In this document: one piece after another, positions 39,772 to 48,914 of the stretch | How positions within the stretch are numbered: the first letter of the stretch is position 1 | Layout: every line of letters starts with the position of its first letter | From: a virus | Direction: 5' to 3' (one strand) | Length of the DNA: 64,000 bases | IMG/VR virus record: IMGVR_UViG_3300027985_001623 | Location: 1-64,000 of that record | Notes under the pieces: generated by a model | The model's input: the letters and a program-made list of their open reading frames with translations, nothing else | Told to the model about the DNA's origin: nothing | Databases searched by the model: none | Translations under genes and position numbers: made by a program

Positions 39772-41454
39772 TTAGTGCCCGATCCAGAAACCTTGAATTT
39801 TGTAAGACCCGCTAGTGAGTGTCAAGGGAATCGACCCGACACCATTAGCAGCAACAGTAATCACCATTTTATAGGCAGAAGACGAGGCAACGCCAATGAT
39901 GTCAGTGGACGGTAAAACGAAATCAAACGTTGCACGAAGCTCGCTTGTGTTGCCCGATGGAATGCCGACAAACGAAAACTCTTTCGAGTTGTTTACTGCA
40001 TTTCCTAGACCGTCCTGAAACTCAACCGTGACGACGAAGTTCTCCGTGATAGCTCCCGGAGTTACTAGCAACCCAAGCTCTACAGTGATGCCAGAACAGT
40101 AACCCGGGATAGCTCCGGCTTGTGTGGCTACTGTGCCGAACGACACCTCTTTCGTCACAAACCCGGTGCCGGCGGCCGAAGAAATCGTGTCGAAAATAAA
40201 CGGGCCATTAGCCCCCGCAACAAAACCGTCGCGACGAACAACTGTCGACACGTTGCCGAACGTCTCTTGACGAAAAATTGCAACGACGGACGCCGGATGC
40301 GTGCCTATGATTCCGTAATCGGCGGGGAGCAGTACGGGTGCGGATAGCTTCCCGCTACTAAGCACATCGCACGAAAGGCTGTCCGCTATAATGTATAGCC
40401 CCCAGTTGTCGGAAGGTTCTCGTTCACCGGTTATCGCTGAGTTGCCCGTGGTGTATCGACTCCAGCGGGGCAAACCGTAGGGCTCTACTGCGAGAACGTA
40501 CATCCATCGCGCCGAGTTTGGCGTAGCCATCGACACGGCGTAATCGCTAGTCGTAAACGCCCAATTCGTCGTTTCAACATCGGGTCCGCCAGGCCGAGTT
40601 GGTGCGATACGTCCGCGCATTCGATAATAACCATGGACAGTGAACGAGCCACTAAACGAGTTTGTCGTATTCGCTTGCAGATCAAACGTCCCCCCGATCT
40701 GCGTGCCAGAATTGTTCATCCCGTAATAGTGCCCGTTCTTAGCAATGAACCTATTGCCGAGAACCATTCTCGTATCGCCGCTAATGCGGCTGGCCAGCAA
40801 AGGCCGAACGTCGTAGAGGTCAACATCGGCGAAAGTCGACGTAGCCCCGTTATGAATGAGCACGCAAAGCGGCAACGACCCCGTGGTGACCCCAGGATAC
40901 CCGGCCCCAGAAGATCCTTGGCGAATAGTAAATTGCAGTGACACCTGCAACGTATTCGTTAGCAAAGTGGCCGTAAACACACCCGTCGTCGGATTATAGA
41001 TATCCTGGCTCGTCGTGGTTATGGTCTCAACAAGTGCCGCTTCAACAATGTCAATTCGAATGCCTGACCCGTTCGCAACAAACGGCAACTCCGTAGCACT
41101 CGTCACGCCATCCGAGCTCACCAGCATGTAGTCCGAATCAACCGCGGAATTGTAACTGGTCGTTGTCCCGTGAACACCGAGAATGCCGGGCGACACGAGA
41201 AGGTAGTTTGAAAACGGGCGTACCTTCAGACCAGTGGTGACATCCGCCGAAACTCCCGTGCCGTTTACCGGAGAAACAAATTCGTTCCATGAGCTGTTAT
41301 CAGAATTGCCCAACACAAACGAGTCGTTGTACATCCGGCGAAAAGCGTTAGTAAACGATGCTGCCGTGAAGTGCTGCAAAGCGTTTATGTCCGTGGACAA
41401 CGCTCGGGATAAGTTTTGGATAACTTGTGTTTTTACGCCGCTGTTGTTGCTCAT
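39772..41454 (-). CDS. Tail fibre or baseplate-attached structural protein
   Basis: 560 residues (MSNNSGVKTQVIQNLSRALST). N-terminal helical part (INALQHFTAASFTNAFRRMYND), then Gly/Ser/Thr-rich beta domains with strings such as YLLVSPGILGVHGTTTSYNS and PLTLTSGSYKIQGFWIGH at the end. The layout suits a protein that connects baseplate wedge and long fibre. Three bases from the fibre gene and 11 from the upstream gene. Confidence 0.65.
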   Translation of the reverse strand: MSNNSGVKTQVIQNLSRALSTDINALQHFTAASFTNAFRRMYNDSFVLGNSDNSSWNEFVSPVNGTGVSADVTTGLKVRPFSNYLLVSPGILGVHGTTTSYNSAVDSDYMLVSSDGVTSATELPFVANGSGIRIDIVEAALVETITTTSQDIYNPTTGVFTATLLTNTLQVSLQFTIRQGSSGAGYPGVTTGSLPLCVLIHNGATSTFADVDLYDVRPLLASRISGDTRMVLGNRFIAKNGHYYGMNNSGTQIGGTFDLQANTTNSFSGSFTVHGYYRMRGRIAPTRPGGPDVETTNWAFTTSDYAVSMATPNSARWMYVLAVEPYGLPRWSRYTTGNSAITGEREPSDNWGLYIIADSLSCDVLSSGKLSAPVLLPADYGIIGTHPASVVAIFRQETFGNVSTVVRRDGFVAGANGPFIFDTISSAAGTGFVTKEVSFGTVATQAGAIPGYCSGITVELGLLVTPGAITENFVVTVEFQDGLGNAVNNSKEFSFVGIPSGNTSELRATFDFVLPSTDIIGVASSSAYKMVITVAANGVGSIPLTLTSGSYKIQGFWIGH

Positions 41455-41465
41455 GGTGGTTCCGC

Positions 41466-42677
41466 TTACAAAGGTTCTTGAATAAGGTTATAGCCAACGC
41501 CTGCGGCGTGCTTGGAAAGAAGGAGGTCCCAAATAGCTCGATAGAAAGCCCCGCTATACGTCGAGTAGCCATCGTAAGCGGAATCTTTCGCGGTTAGGCC
41601 AGGGGCATCATACGCATTCGCCAACGGATACGCAGCAGCAGGCGAAACGTCATAACAAAGCCCAAAATCGCGAGAGTCGTTGACACGCGGAACTTCAACA
41701 AGAAAGAATCCGCGTGAATCGATTGAGTTTACGAGCAACTTAAACCGGTCACTCGGGCGAAACGCGGGGATCATATCCCACGCGAAATTACGATCCGGAT
41801 TTTGCGGGGCGTCAGAACTACTACCAGCATCATAGTAGATCCCCGTGAAATTCGGGTACCCAATTTCTCGCAGCGTGCACGACCACGCCGGGTTACGTGC
41901 TCGAAGCAGTCGGTTGACACCACGAGTAATCGCCGCCGGAGAGACCGTGTCGGGAGACTCCGTCACGCGGAGACGAAACTCGTCGTCACTTTCAAACTCG
42001 TTCCTGAGAATGCCGAAATCTCGGGCTCGCGCATCTAAGTCCGCCGACCTGCCGCCACTGGTGGGGTTAATTTGTCGAATCGTCACTGACGGGTCAAAAG
42101 TCACCGGATCCGTCACAAGATACCGGATCTCCGCAACCTCCCCGGCGATTATCTCACCGTTGCGTGCGACAAGCTCGCCTGTCGTGTTGTACTCGAAACC
42201 AACATCGACAGCCTCAATTGGCACCAAAAACGGACCTAAGTTCAAAGCGTCAAACGCCTGATCGACTGTCGTGACAAAATCTCGCCCGTCAACCGTGCCC
42301 ACCCGTGTTCCGCGTTTCAGCGTGTACGCCGAAGTATCTGTCTTCCAAATCTCAATGAACCCAGTTGATTTGAGCCCGCCATCCGCGGTTATCACGTACG
42401 AACCACACTCAAAGTTATTGATGCTCGTAGAAATGCGCGCAGCAATCTTAGCATTCGCTTGAAGCAACTCGTAACCGCTGTTTTTAGAGGCTTTTAGTCC
42501 AGCAATGTAGTCGCTTGGATAGGCTCGATCGAGAACACCAAGAAAATACACTTGCCCCTGCACTACTGCCGTACACGTGACTTTCGCCCCAGTTACCGGA
42601 GGGGCAATCTCGGGCGCTAGTGTCCACGAGGTGATTCCCGCGGGCTCCGTCGTCGTATACTGCACCGAATACGCCAT
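41466..42677 (-). CDS. Baseplate protein with J-like segment
   Basis: 403 residues; the ATG at 42677 shares a base with the upstream stop (TAATG) and has GGGGGAG before it. The middle (RNGEIIAGEVAEIRYLVTDP..., then GGRSADLDARARDFGILRNEFESDDEFRLRVTESPDTVSPAAITRGVNRLL) resembles the conserved core of gpJ/gp47 wedge proteins, so the baseplate may have two J-type subunits. The C-terminal 130 residues are Asp/Tyr-rich and unlike J. Confidence 0.6.
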   Translation of the reverse strand: MAYSVQYTTTEPAGITSWTLAPEIAPPVTGAKVTCTAVVQGQVYFLGVLDRAYPSDYIAGLKASKNSGYELLQANAKIAARISTSINNFECGSYVITADGGLKSTGFIEIWKTDTSAYTLKRGTRVGTVDGRDFVTTVDQAFDALNLGPFLVPIEAVDVGFEYNTTGELVARNGEIIAGEVAEIRYLVTDPVTFDPSVTIRQINPTSGGRSADLDARARDFGILRNEFESDDEFRLRVTESPDTVSPAAITRGVNRLLRARNPAWSCTLREIGYPNFTGIYYDAGSSSDAPQNPDRNFAWDMIPAFRPSDRFKLLVNSIDSRGFFLVEVPRVNDSRDFGLCYDVSPAAAYPLANAYDAPGLTAKDSAYDGYSTYSGAFYRAIWDLLLSKHAAGVGYNLIQEPL

Positions 42678-43021
42678 TAAAGGAGCTCCCCCGCCGAGTT
42701 GAACGCGTAAATAACCAGACGCGGGTTGTCCGGCCAAATAGGGCGGCCTTGCGGCGCATTTCTGCTGATAGAGAGCTGAAATCGTTGGTACCCCGCATCA
42801 ACGACAGGCGTAATCAACGACCCAGAGAACAACGGCATAAACCCTATGCCAGAAGACGGGTCGCCAGCGTAAGCGAACTCTTGCATCGTAGCGCCAGCAT
42901 AGAAAATGCCCACAATGACGTGTGTCAAAGTATTCGGATTATCCGTGCGCACATCAAACCCCAACGCCTGTGTGGGATCGATGGGGCCCGCCACCGGAAA
43001 CACATTAACGACTTCGATCAT
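42677..43021 (-). CDS. Small baseplate-region beta protein
   Basis: 114 residues (MIEVVNVFPVAGPIDPTQALGFDVRTD). A single Ig-like beta sandwich by its strand pattern, lying between two J-like genes with overlaps on both sides. Perhaps a wedge or fibre adaptor. No family recognised. Confidence 0.6.
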   Translation of the reverse strand: MIEVVNVFPVAGPIDPTQALGFDVRTDNPNTLTHVIVGIFYAGATMQEFAYAGDPSSGIGFMPLFSGSLITPVVDAGYQRFQLSISRNAPQGRPIWPDNPRLVIYAFNSAGELL

Positions 43022-44184
43022 GCAGACACCTGTAAGTAGGAAGCTACAGTGATGAGACTCTCACTCGTTCGAAACGCCGTGGTTGCACCCGCCACCAAAT
43101 CAGACGTGGGCGAAACAACGGACCCGCCGAGCGGTTCAACACCAGGAACTCTGGCGATCGCGTTATCCAAATCCGCAATAACCAAGTTTTCGCCTGAAGT
43201 GAGGCCGTTGACGTAATCTTGAGCAAACGCCTTTGCTTGGCTCAAAACAGAGGCCTCTTCGAACCCCAAACGAACGCGCAAAGCTAGCGTAATAGCAACA
43301 AGCGAAACAACACCAACCGAAGTCACCACATAGATGCCAGCAGCTCGAAACTCTTCAAGCGCGGCATTCACGGAAGTAGCCAAACTTTGAGCCTGTGCAT
43401 CGTAAACTGGTGTCGTCTCGGATGCTTGAACAAACTGTTCAGCAAACTGGTCGGTCACGACCACTTGCACCCAACGAGCAGGATCCCCGAATTCGTTAGT
43501 CGCATCATAAGCTGCGGCAGTTCGAACCCCCGGAACGGTCAACGCCCCACGAACCAACGCCGGATGTGTGCCTCGATACGCCGTTGAATAGAAAAGTTGT
43601 GCGCGTGACCGTAGTTCTGAATCAAGTTCGGCATTCCCGGCGCCAACAGTCGCCAGCGCATTTGAAACCGTGAGGTCACTCGGCGCTCCAACAACAGCTG
43701 CTGGAATCGACGTAATGGTTCCGGGGCGCGCGTGCTGGTCCAAGCCGGCCAATGTCGATACAACGGCCACGGTGACTGGCCCAGTTGACGCTGTTGGAAA
43801 CGACGCAGCGGCAGTCGTCAAAAACTCCGTGCCCGACGCGGTGGTGACCTTCGTGCCCACTGGTATCGTGAACCCCAAAGCAACGGGCGTTGTCGTCCGA
43901 AACTGCACCTCCCCAAGGGCGGGAGTGGCTCCGTTCCGAGTAAGCCGATACCGGTCGAAAACAAGACGGTCCAATTTTTCTTTGGCCGCCGAAGTCAAAA
44001 ACGAATCCGCCGTAACCCGCGCCAATTGGCCGACCAGCTCATCCCCAACAACCGCCCCCGCGGCGACAATCGCATTCGCGTCGGTTCCGGGACGATCGAC
44101 CACTTCGCGAGTCAACGAAGGTGAACGCGAAAGTACCTCGTCACGGGCGATCTTGAAAAGTTGGGGGAACGTTGGCGTATCCAT
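43018..44184 (-). CDS. Baseplate wedge protein, J/gp47-like
   Basis: 388 residues with the baseplate-J pattern: FKIARDEVLSRSPSLTREVVDRPGTDANAIV at the start, a central PVGTKVTTASGTEFLTT, and the signature region NAELDSELRSRAQLFYSTAYRGTHPALVRGALTVPGVRTAAAYDATNEFGDP..WVQVVV. J subunits join the hub to the fibres and trigger sheath contraction. The adjacent gp25/W-like gene supports the call. Confidence 0.85.
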   Translation of the reverse strand: MDTPTFPQLFKIARDEVLSRSPSLTREVVDRPGTDANAIVAAGAVVGDELVGQLARVTADSFLTSAAKEKLDRLVFDRYRLTRNGATPALGEVQFRTTTPVALGFTIPVGTKVTTASGTEFLTTAAASFPTASTGPVTVAVVSTLAGLDQHARPGTITSIPAAVVGAPSDLTVSNALATVGAGNAELDSELRSRAQLFYSTAYRGTHPALVRGALTVPGVRTAAAYDATNEFGDPARWVQVVVTDQFAEQFVQASETTPVYDAQAQSLATSVNAALEEFRAAGIYVVTSVGVVSLVAITLALRVRLGFEEASVLSQAKAFAQDYVNGLTSGENLVIADLDNAIARVPGVEPLGGSVVSPTSDLVAGATTAFRTSESLITVASYLQVSA

Positions 44185-44215
44185 TGTGCGAACTCAAACT
44201 TTCAGTGATCAAGCG

Positions 44216-45028
44216 TCATTGTACCACTGTCGATGGTAGAGGAATGGAGAGCTCGACGCGTTGCCCAGTTCGGCGCAAATGCGCAGAAACCCCGACGATC
44301 ATAACATGATCCGCCGAGAGGCTCACTCGAACCGCCACATTTTCTAGCTCTGGTTCCCGCGAAACCCCGTCAGATAGCTTTTTCTGAAAACCGATCAGGT
44401 CAGTCGTTGTCGGTGTGTTTTTTGCGGTAATCCCCTGCCCGTAACGGACATCTGCAAGGTGAAAGAACTCTGCCTGCGCTGTCACAATTCGCCGCACAAT
44501 AAGTTTTCGCATGAGCTGCGCGCCAGATTCCTTGCGGTAATCCCCGTCGGTACCAATAACGAGTCCTCCGTTGAGCTGATCACCTTCTACCTGAGGATTG
44601 AACAAATCAAGAAGTGGTCGCCGAGCCACGATTGGCGTCTGCACCGACGGCATTCCCAGAAAGTTGCCGTATTTTGGTTCGACAAACGGCTCCCCTAAGT
44701 ACCCGACAAGGTTTGCCGCAATCACCTGGTAGCCCGTGAAACTCGACGTAAACGGCTGCGTCATGACGAACTCTACGGCCAAAACCGTGGAAGGCACTGC
44801 GCGGCTCGCCAGGAGTGCAACAACCTCCGCCGTGTCCAAATTGGTGAGTACAAAATTTGACAAATTTGAAGCGTCAGTCGGTCCAATCGGTGAATTGAAG
44901 GTTGGGCGCGCGGAAAAAACAACAATGAACGACTGTGATGATGACGCGTAAGCGCGCTCAACCCAGAATCCGGACCCTGAAGTCGAGCCCCCGCCCCAGC
45001 CCGTTCCGAACGAAGTTCCCCAAGCCAT
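44216..45028 (-). CDS. Baseplate protein with gp25/W-like C-terminal domain
   Basis: 270 residues. The N-terminal ~110 are a beta domain rich in Gly/Ser/Trp (MAWGTSFGTGWGGGSTSGSGFWVERAY). The C-terminal part (YRKESGAQLMRKLIVRRIVTAQAEFFHLADVRYGQGITAK... ELENVAVRVSLSADHVMIVGVSAHLRRTG) follows the gp25/W layout (initial helices, then beta strands), which nucleates sheath assembly. The position between spike and J is right for W. Confidence 0.65.
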   Translation of the reverse strand: MAWGTSFGTGWGGGSTSGSGFWVERAYASSSQSFIVVFSARPTFNSPIGPTDASNLSNFVLTNLDTAEVVALLASRAVPSTVLAVEFVMTQPFTSSFTGYQVIAANLVGYLGEPFVEPKYGNFLGMPSVQTPIVARRPLLDLFNPQVEGDQLNGGLVIGTDGDYRKESGAQLMRKLIVRRIVTAQAEFFHLADVRYGQGITAKNTPTTTDLIGFQKKLSDGVSREPELENVAVRVSLSADHVMIVGVSAHLRRTGQRVELSIPLPSTVVQ

Positions 45029-45029
45029 A

Positions 45030-45878
45030 CTAGCTACAAAATCCTTTCAGGCTTCCCAACGATATTCGGCCCCACTGTGCCGCGGCAGCCGAGGCCGCAC
45101 TAGCCAGCGCTGTAGCAGCCGCGGCCGAAGGGGCAACCGCCGGGAACGTGCCGGCCAGCGCCCCCCAAGACGTGGCGTCGGCAGTCGCACTTGCTGCAAG
45201 ACTCGATAACATGGCCGCCGCTCCGGAGCCCGCAACTGTCGGATCGTTCACGCGAGCAATCCCCAAAGTCGCCGACTCGCCAATCTTCATCAATGGGGCG
45301 TCCAACGTAACGTTCGCTGAGCTGGCGATATTGACCTTCGCTGAACCCGTGATTTCCACGGTCGTATCAGCGGAAATCACGACCCGCGAACCGCCTGTCG
45401 CGACGACCTCAAAAGTGGAGCCTCCAGAAAGCTCAATCTTGACCGCACCGCTTTGGCGCGCAATGACACGCACCGTATTACCGTCTTCAAGGCGAAACGT
45501 GGGCATTGACGTGGGCTCATCCGTGGTCGGACTATCGTTCTCAGCGAGCTCTATCGGCGGCTTCGCCCCAGCGTGCCAGAGCCGTGAAATTATGATCGGG
45601 CCCTCCCCTGGGTCACCTTGTGGCGTGACCACGGCAATGAGATCCCCCGTTTTGAGCGGAACGTACCCGCCGAATCCATCACCAACGTACCCAGAACCAA
45701 TTAGCGCCGTGTCCGTCTCACCATCCGGCAGATAGGTGATGTCCGCAAAAAGGCCCTTTTCTGGGTCGAATCCGAGTTCGGTGACCTTGGCGCGAGAAAC
45801 CCAAGTCCGGGGGTCTATCCCCGGGCGAGACACCAGTGCCGAAAGTCGCCCCGCATCAACTGAAGAAGGTTGACGCAT
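45030..45878 (-). CDS. Baseplate spike protein, gpV/gp5-like
   Basis: 282 residues. OB-fold base (ITYLPDGETDTALIGSGYVGDGFGGYVPLKTGDLIAVVTPQGDPGEGPIIISRLW) followed by a beta-prism repeat (GAVKIELSGGSTFEVVATGGSRVVISADTTVEITGSAKVNIASSANVTLDAP), then an Ala-rich C-terminal extension. It forms the membrane-puncturing tip below the hub. The Ala/Ser-rich tail is longer than in P2 gpV. Confidence 0.85.
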   Translation of the reverse strand: MRQPSSVDAGRLSALVSRPGIDPRTWVSRAKVTELGFDPEKGLFADITYLPDGETDTALIGSGYVGDGFGGYVPLKTGDLIAVVTPQGDPGEGPIIISRLWHAGAKPPIELAENDSPTTDEPTSMPTFRLEDGNTVRVIARQSGAVKIELSGGSTFEVVATGGSRVVISADTTVEITGSAKVNIASSANVTLDAPLMKIGESATLGIARVNDPTVAGSGAAAMLSSLAASATADATSWGALAGTFPAVAPSAAAATALASAASAAAAQWGRISLGSLKGFCS

Positions 45879-45879
45879 A

Positions 45880-47802
45880 TTATCGACTCCTCAGTGGTGA
45901 ACGTGGTGGTGGTGTAGCGGTCACAACGTGGTCACCCTCGACGACTGTGTGGCTGGCTTTGATAACATGATCGCCTTCGACCATAATCGACGTTGGTCTT
46001 ACCTGCCCGCGGTCTCGGCGTTTTTTGGATTTTCCAGCCAGTCCCGCCGTAATATTGTGGTCTTCAGTAAATACTATATTATCGTCAGCTGCGAACTCGG
46101 TAACATCGCTCCAACGCGCTACCACGTAATTGACAAAATCAAGACCGATCTTCATTCCAGCATTATCGGTCCACGTGTACTTTACGTTGGTCACCAAAAA
46201 GTAGTTTTGTAGCTCGTTGATCTGCGAACGAGACGTCGCGACAAGAACCCTGGCAAGCGTGTTGTTACCCAAAGTCTGCGTCAGGACGTCAACCTGTTCC
46301 TCAAACGACGTTCGGTGGTGGTCAGTGAGAGTAGAAACGAGCGGCGCGCCAGACCGAACCGCGCGTGTGTCGACGAGCAACTCAACGCCATCTCCGGGAG
46401 CTAGCGTCAGCAAATCCGGATCAGTCATGTCTCCGCCGAAACTGGCCAGATTCGAGGTTTCGATCGTACCCCCCATTTCCGCGCGACCGACTTGATTGAA
46501 GATCGATTTAGCGATTTCCACCAGACGCTCAGGGTTCGTAATCCCAGGCACGCGGACATTAACGATCTCCTCCATTGGTGGGGCTTTGCCAGGCGCGTAC
46601 TTGGTCGACTTTGGCGGATCCACGCGTGGGGGCCACAAACCGTAAACCATCGTCCCCCCGACCTCCCCAGAATCTGGGTCATGGCAGAATGTTCGGATCA
46701 CCTTCGGCTTTGCCCAACCCCCGAACTTTCGATGATACGCCATCGAAAGAACATCACGACCGTAAACGAGCCGTCGAAATCGAAGAGCTGGGCTAATCAG
46801 CGTATTCGATACGGAATCAATTAAACGCTCTCGACCATCTGCAAAAGGCGTCGGGTTAGTAATCGGATCCACGGGGCCACGAAGCTTATCGTAAACCGTA
46901 GAGCCGGACCGAATAATCAAGTGCCCTACGCCATTAAAATAAGGAACGCCCCCAACGAGATAGCAGAACCGGACAATTAGGTCCCAAAAGCTCATGCTGC
47001 TCCCTAGCACGTTAGATGGCGGAGAAGGTCGCCCGCCTCTACGTTTTCCCTTTGCGCCTCTGCGATGTCGAGGAACGTCTTGTAAGCCTGCGGGGGCCGG
47101 AATAACGCCACCTGGCCAATCGTTACGATTTGAGTAGACCGTGAACGCCTCGAAGAAAGGGTTAAACGCCAATATGTCCGCGACAACTTGATCGATGGGC
47201 TTCGACAAATCTAAGCTGTCCAGGAGCGTGCGATCCGCCCCAGGCAAAACGTTGATCGGTGTGTCCAGAAGTACGCCACGCATATCACGGCCCGTGAGCT
47301 CGACAGTGGACCCTGAATCGCCGTGAAGAACCTCCCAGTCATCCACCACCCCGAGCATTCGCATAGTGTTGGTGTTTGGGCTCCCTGAATCAGTCAGCGT
47401 CCTTAGGATTGACAGCCGCGCACCATTCACCTCAACGCCGCGCATCCCTCGTGCGAAATCTCCAGGGGCAACAACTCCCGTGTGCAATTCAACAGACGCT
47501 GCGGCTACCGTACGCGGGTCAATTGGCAACTCCCGAAAGTCAAACGTGGCCTTCCACTTCCCAGCTTGGCGGTATCCAGGAAATTCAATCTGTGCCGATT
47601 TTGGAACGCGCTGGAGAACCGAAGAAAGCTGGGCGTCGCCCGTGCGCAAAATCAAGGGCTGAGAAACCTTGACGGCGCCTGTCTTGGAAGGGTTTTCCAG
47701 CCCGTCCTCCGTGCTTACCGGCTTACCGTCAGTCGTTATCGTCAAGTTCTCGTCAAACTTGATCCGAAAATTAACGACCACTGACGGAATAAACGTGCTC
47801 AT
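45880..47802 (-). CDS. Baseplate hub protein (gpD/gp27-like)
   Basis: 640 residues. Repeated beta domains with the hub signature (ILRTLTDSGSPNTNTMRMLGVVDDWEVLHGDSGSTVELTGRDMRGVLLDTPIN), a central FWDLIVRFCYLVGGVPYFNGVGHLIIR as in gpD-type hubs, and a C-terminal beta domain (NYFLVTNVKYTWTDNAGMKIGLDFVNYV). It caps the tube and carries the spike. The central PGA PPMEE loop and basic KKRRDRG near the C-terminus are additions. Confidence 0.8.
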   Translation of the reverse strand: MSTFIPSVVVNFRIKFDENLTITTDGKPVSTEDGLENPSKTGAVKVSQPLILRTGDAQLSSVLQRVPKSAQIEFPGYRQAGKWKATFDFRELPIDPRTVAAASVELHTGVVAPGDFARGMRGVEVNGARLSILRTLTDSGSPNTNTMRMLGVVDDWEVLHGDSGSTVELTGRDMRGVLLDTPINVLPGADRTLLDSLDLSKPIDQVVADILAFNPFFEAFTVYSNRNDWPGGVIPAPAGLQDVPRHRRGAKGKRRGGRPSPPSNVLGSSMSFWDLIVRFCYLVGGVPYFNGVGHLIIRSGSTVYDKLRGPVDPITNPTPFADGRERLIDSVSNTLISPALRFRRLVYGRDVLSMAYHRKFGGWAKPKVIRTFCHDPDSGEVGGTMVYGLWPPRVDPPKSTKYAPGKAPPMEEIVNVRVPGITNPERLVEIAKSIFNQVGRAEMGGTIETSNLASFGGDMTDPDLLTLAPGDGVELLVDTRAVRSGAPLVSTLTDHHRTSFEEQVDVLTQTLGNNTLARVLVATSRSQINELQNYFLVTNVKYTWTDNAGMKIGLDFVNYVVARWSDVTEFAADDNIVFTEDHNITAGLAGKSKKRRDRGQVRPTSIMVEGDHVIKASHTVVEGDHVVTATPPPRSPLRSR

Positions 47803-48911
47803 TCAAAGCCAACCTTTCCAATACCTTGCCCAGGATTAGGCTTCGGAATAAGGACAATCTGCCCCGCAGTAAGCTCCGCGGAAGACAGATTGTTGAAAAG
47901 CATAATTCGTTGCCACTCGTAAGGCGTATTGTAGTACTTTTTCGAAACGTCGCGTAAATCTTCGCCGGCGCGCGCGGCATAGGTAGCAAGAATATCACCG
48001 TCCACTTGAGTCGAAAGCTGCTGCGCGTTCTCGTTAGCTTGACTCTTCATGAACTTGGCCCACGCTTTCATTTCCTGCCGATACCGCTCGGCTTCAAGCT
48101 TTTCTTCAGGCGACTGCGACCCAACCGGGTTGGTCCCGTTCATAGTGCTTGAGACCGTGCTGTCTAAATACGCAGCCATCAAGTCGGCTTCCGCGCTAAT
48201 GCTCCCGAGTATAGAGATCAACCCTTTAACCGCGCGAACGGGAGCAAGAATGCTACGCACTGCCGACGCAATCTGATCCTCTAAATTGTAAATTAAATTT
48301 TGAATGCCGTTCACAAAACCAACGAGCTGGTTCGTGAACGACGTCAATAGGCCAAAGTTTATTGGTAGTCGAATACTATCGAGCAAATCAAAAGCGGAAA
48401 ACATCGATCCACCGACATCGCCCATCGACGTAAACGTATTAAACGTTGCAGCACCAATAGGCTCATCGCGGGCCACCCATGTGAAATCCATGGACCAGCC
48501 AACGTCATTATAGTTATCCCAACTCTTCTCAAAATCTTCGAGAAACCCGATACGCACCGTTGTCAGCCAAGATACCCGGAGCAAGGATCCAACCCGGCAA
48601 ATGTCATCGAAAATTTCGACAGCCTCAGAAGCTAAAAGAATCGGCCTATTATCAACCTGAAACGGGGGCGTATCCCCACTAAACGCCGTATTCAAGTACT
48701 TGGTCTTCCACATGCCCCGCAGCACGGTCGGGACTTCTTTTGAACCAAGCAACGTAGCAGTCCCTTGGGGAGAGCCCGGCAGCCAGGTGACCTCCATCCG
48801 CTGCTTGGTGCGCAACGTAAATGGTCGGTACGGCAAGGCGCGCCCGACAAGCGTTATTTCCCGTTTGTTGCCGGTCAATTCTTTGATGATGAACGGGCCT
48901 GCGGTTGGCAT
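47799..48911 (-). CDS. LysM baseplate protein (gp53-like)
   Basis: 370 residues. The N-terminal half is a beta domain (IIKELTGNKREITLVGRALPYRPFTL); the middle is helical and includes a long charged coil (EKLEAERYRQEMKAWAKFMKSQANENAQQL). The C-terminus is a LysM domain (ILATYAARAGEDLRDVSKKYYNTPYEWQRIMLFNNLSSAELTAGQIVLIPKP), which binds peptidoglycan and places the hub on the cell wall. The order TMP-LysM-hub-spike is standard. Confidence 0.83.
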   Translation of the reverse strand: MPTAGPFIIKELTGNKREITLVGRALPYRPFTLRTKQRMEVTWLPGSPQGTATLLGSKEVPTVLRGMWKTKYLNTAFSGDTPPFQVDNRPILLASEAVEIFDDICRVGSLLRVSWLTTVRIGFLEDFEKSWDNYNDVGWSMDFTWVARDEPIGAATFNTFTSMGDVGGSMFSAFDLLDSIRLPINFGLLTSFTNQLVGFVNGIQNLIYNLEDQIASAVRSILAPVRAVKGLISILGSISAEADLMAAYLDSTVSSTMNGTNPVGSQSPEEKLEAERYRQEMKAWAKFMKSQANENAQQLSTQVDGDILATYAARAGEDLRDVSKKYYNTPYEWQRIMLFNNLSSAELTAGQIVLIPKPNPGQGIGKVGFE

Positions 48912-48914
48912 AGC

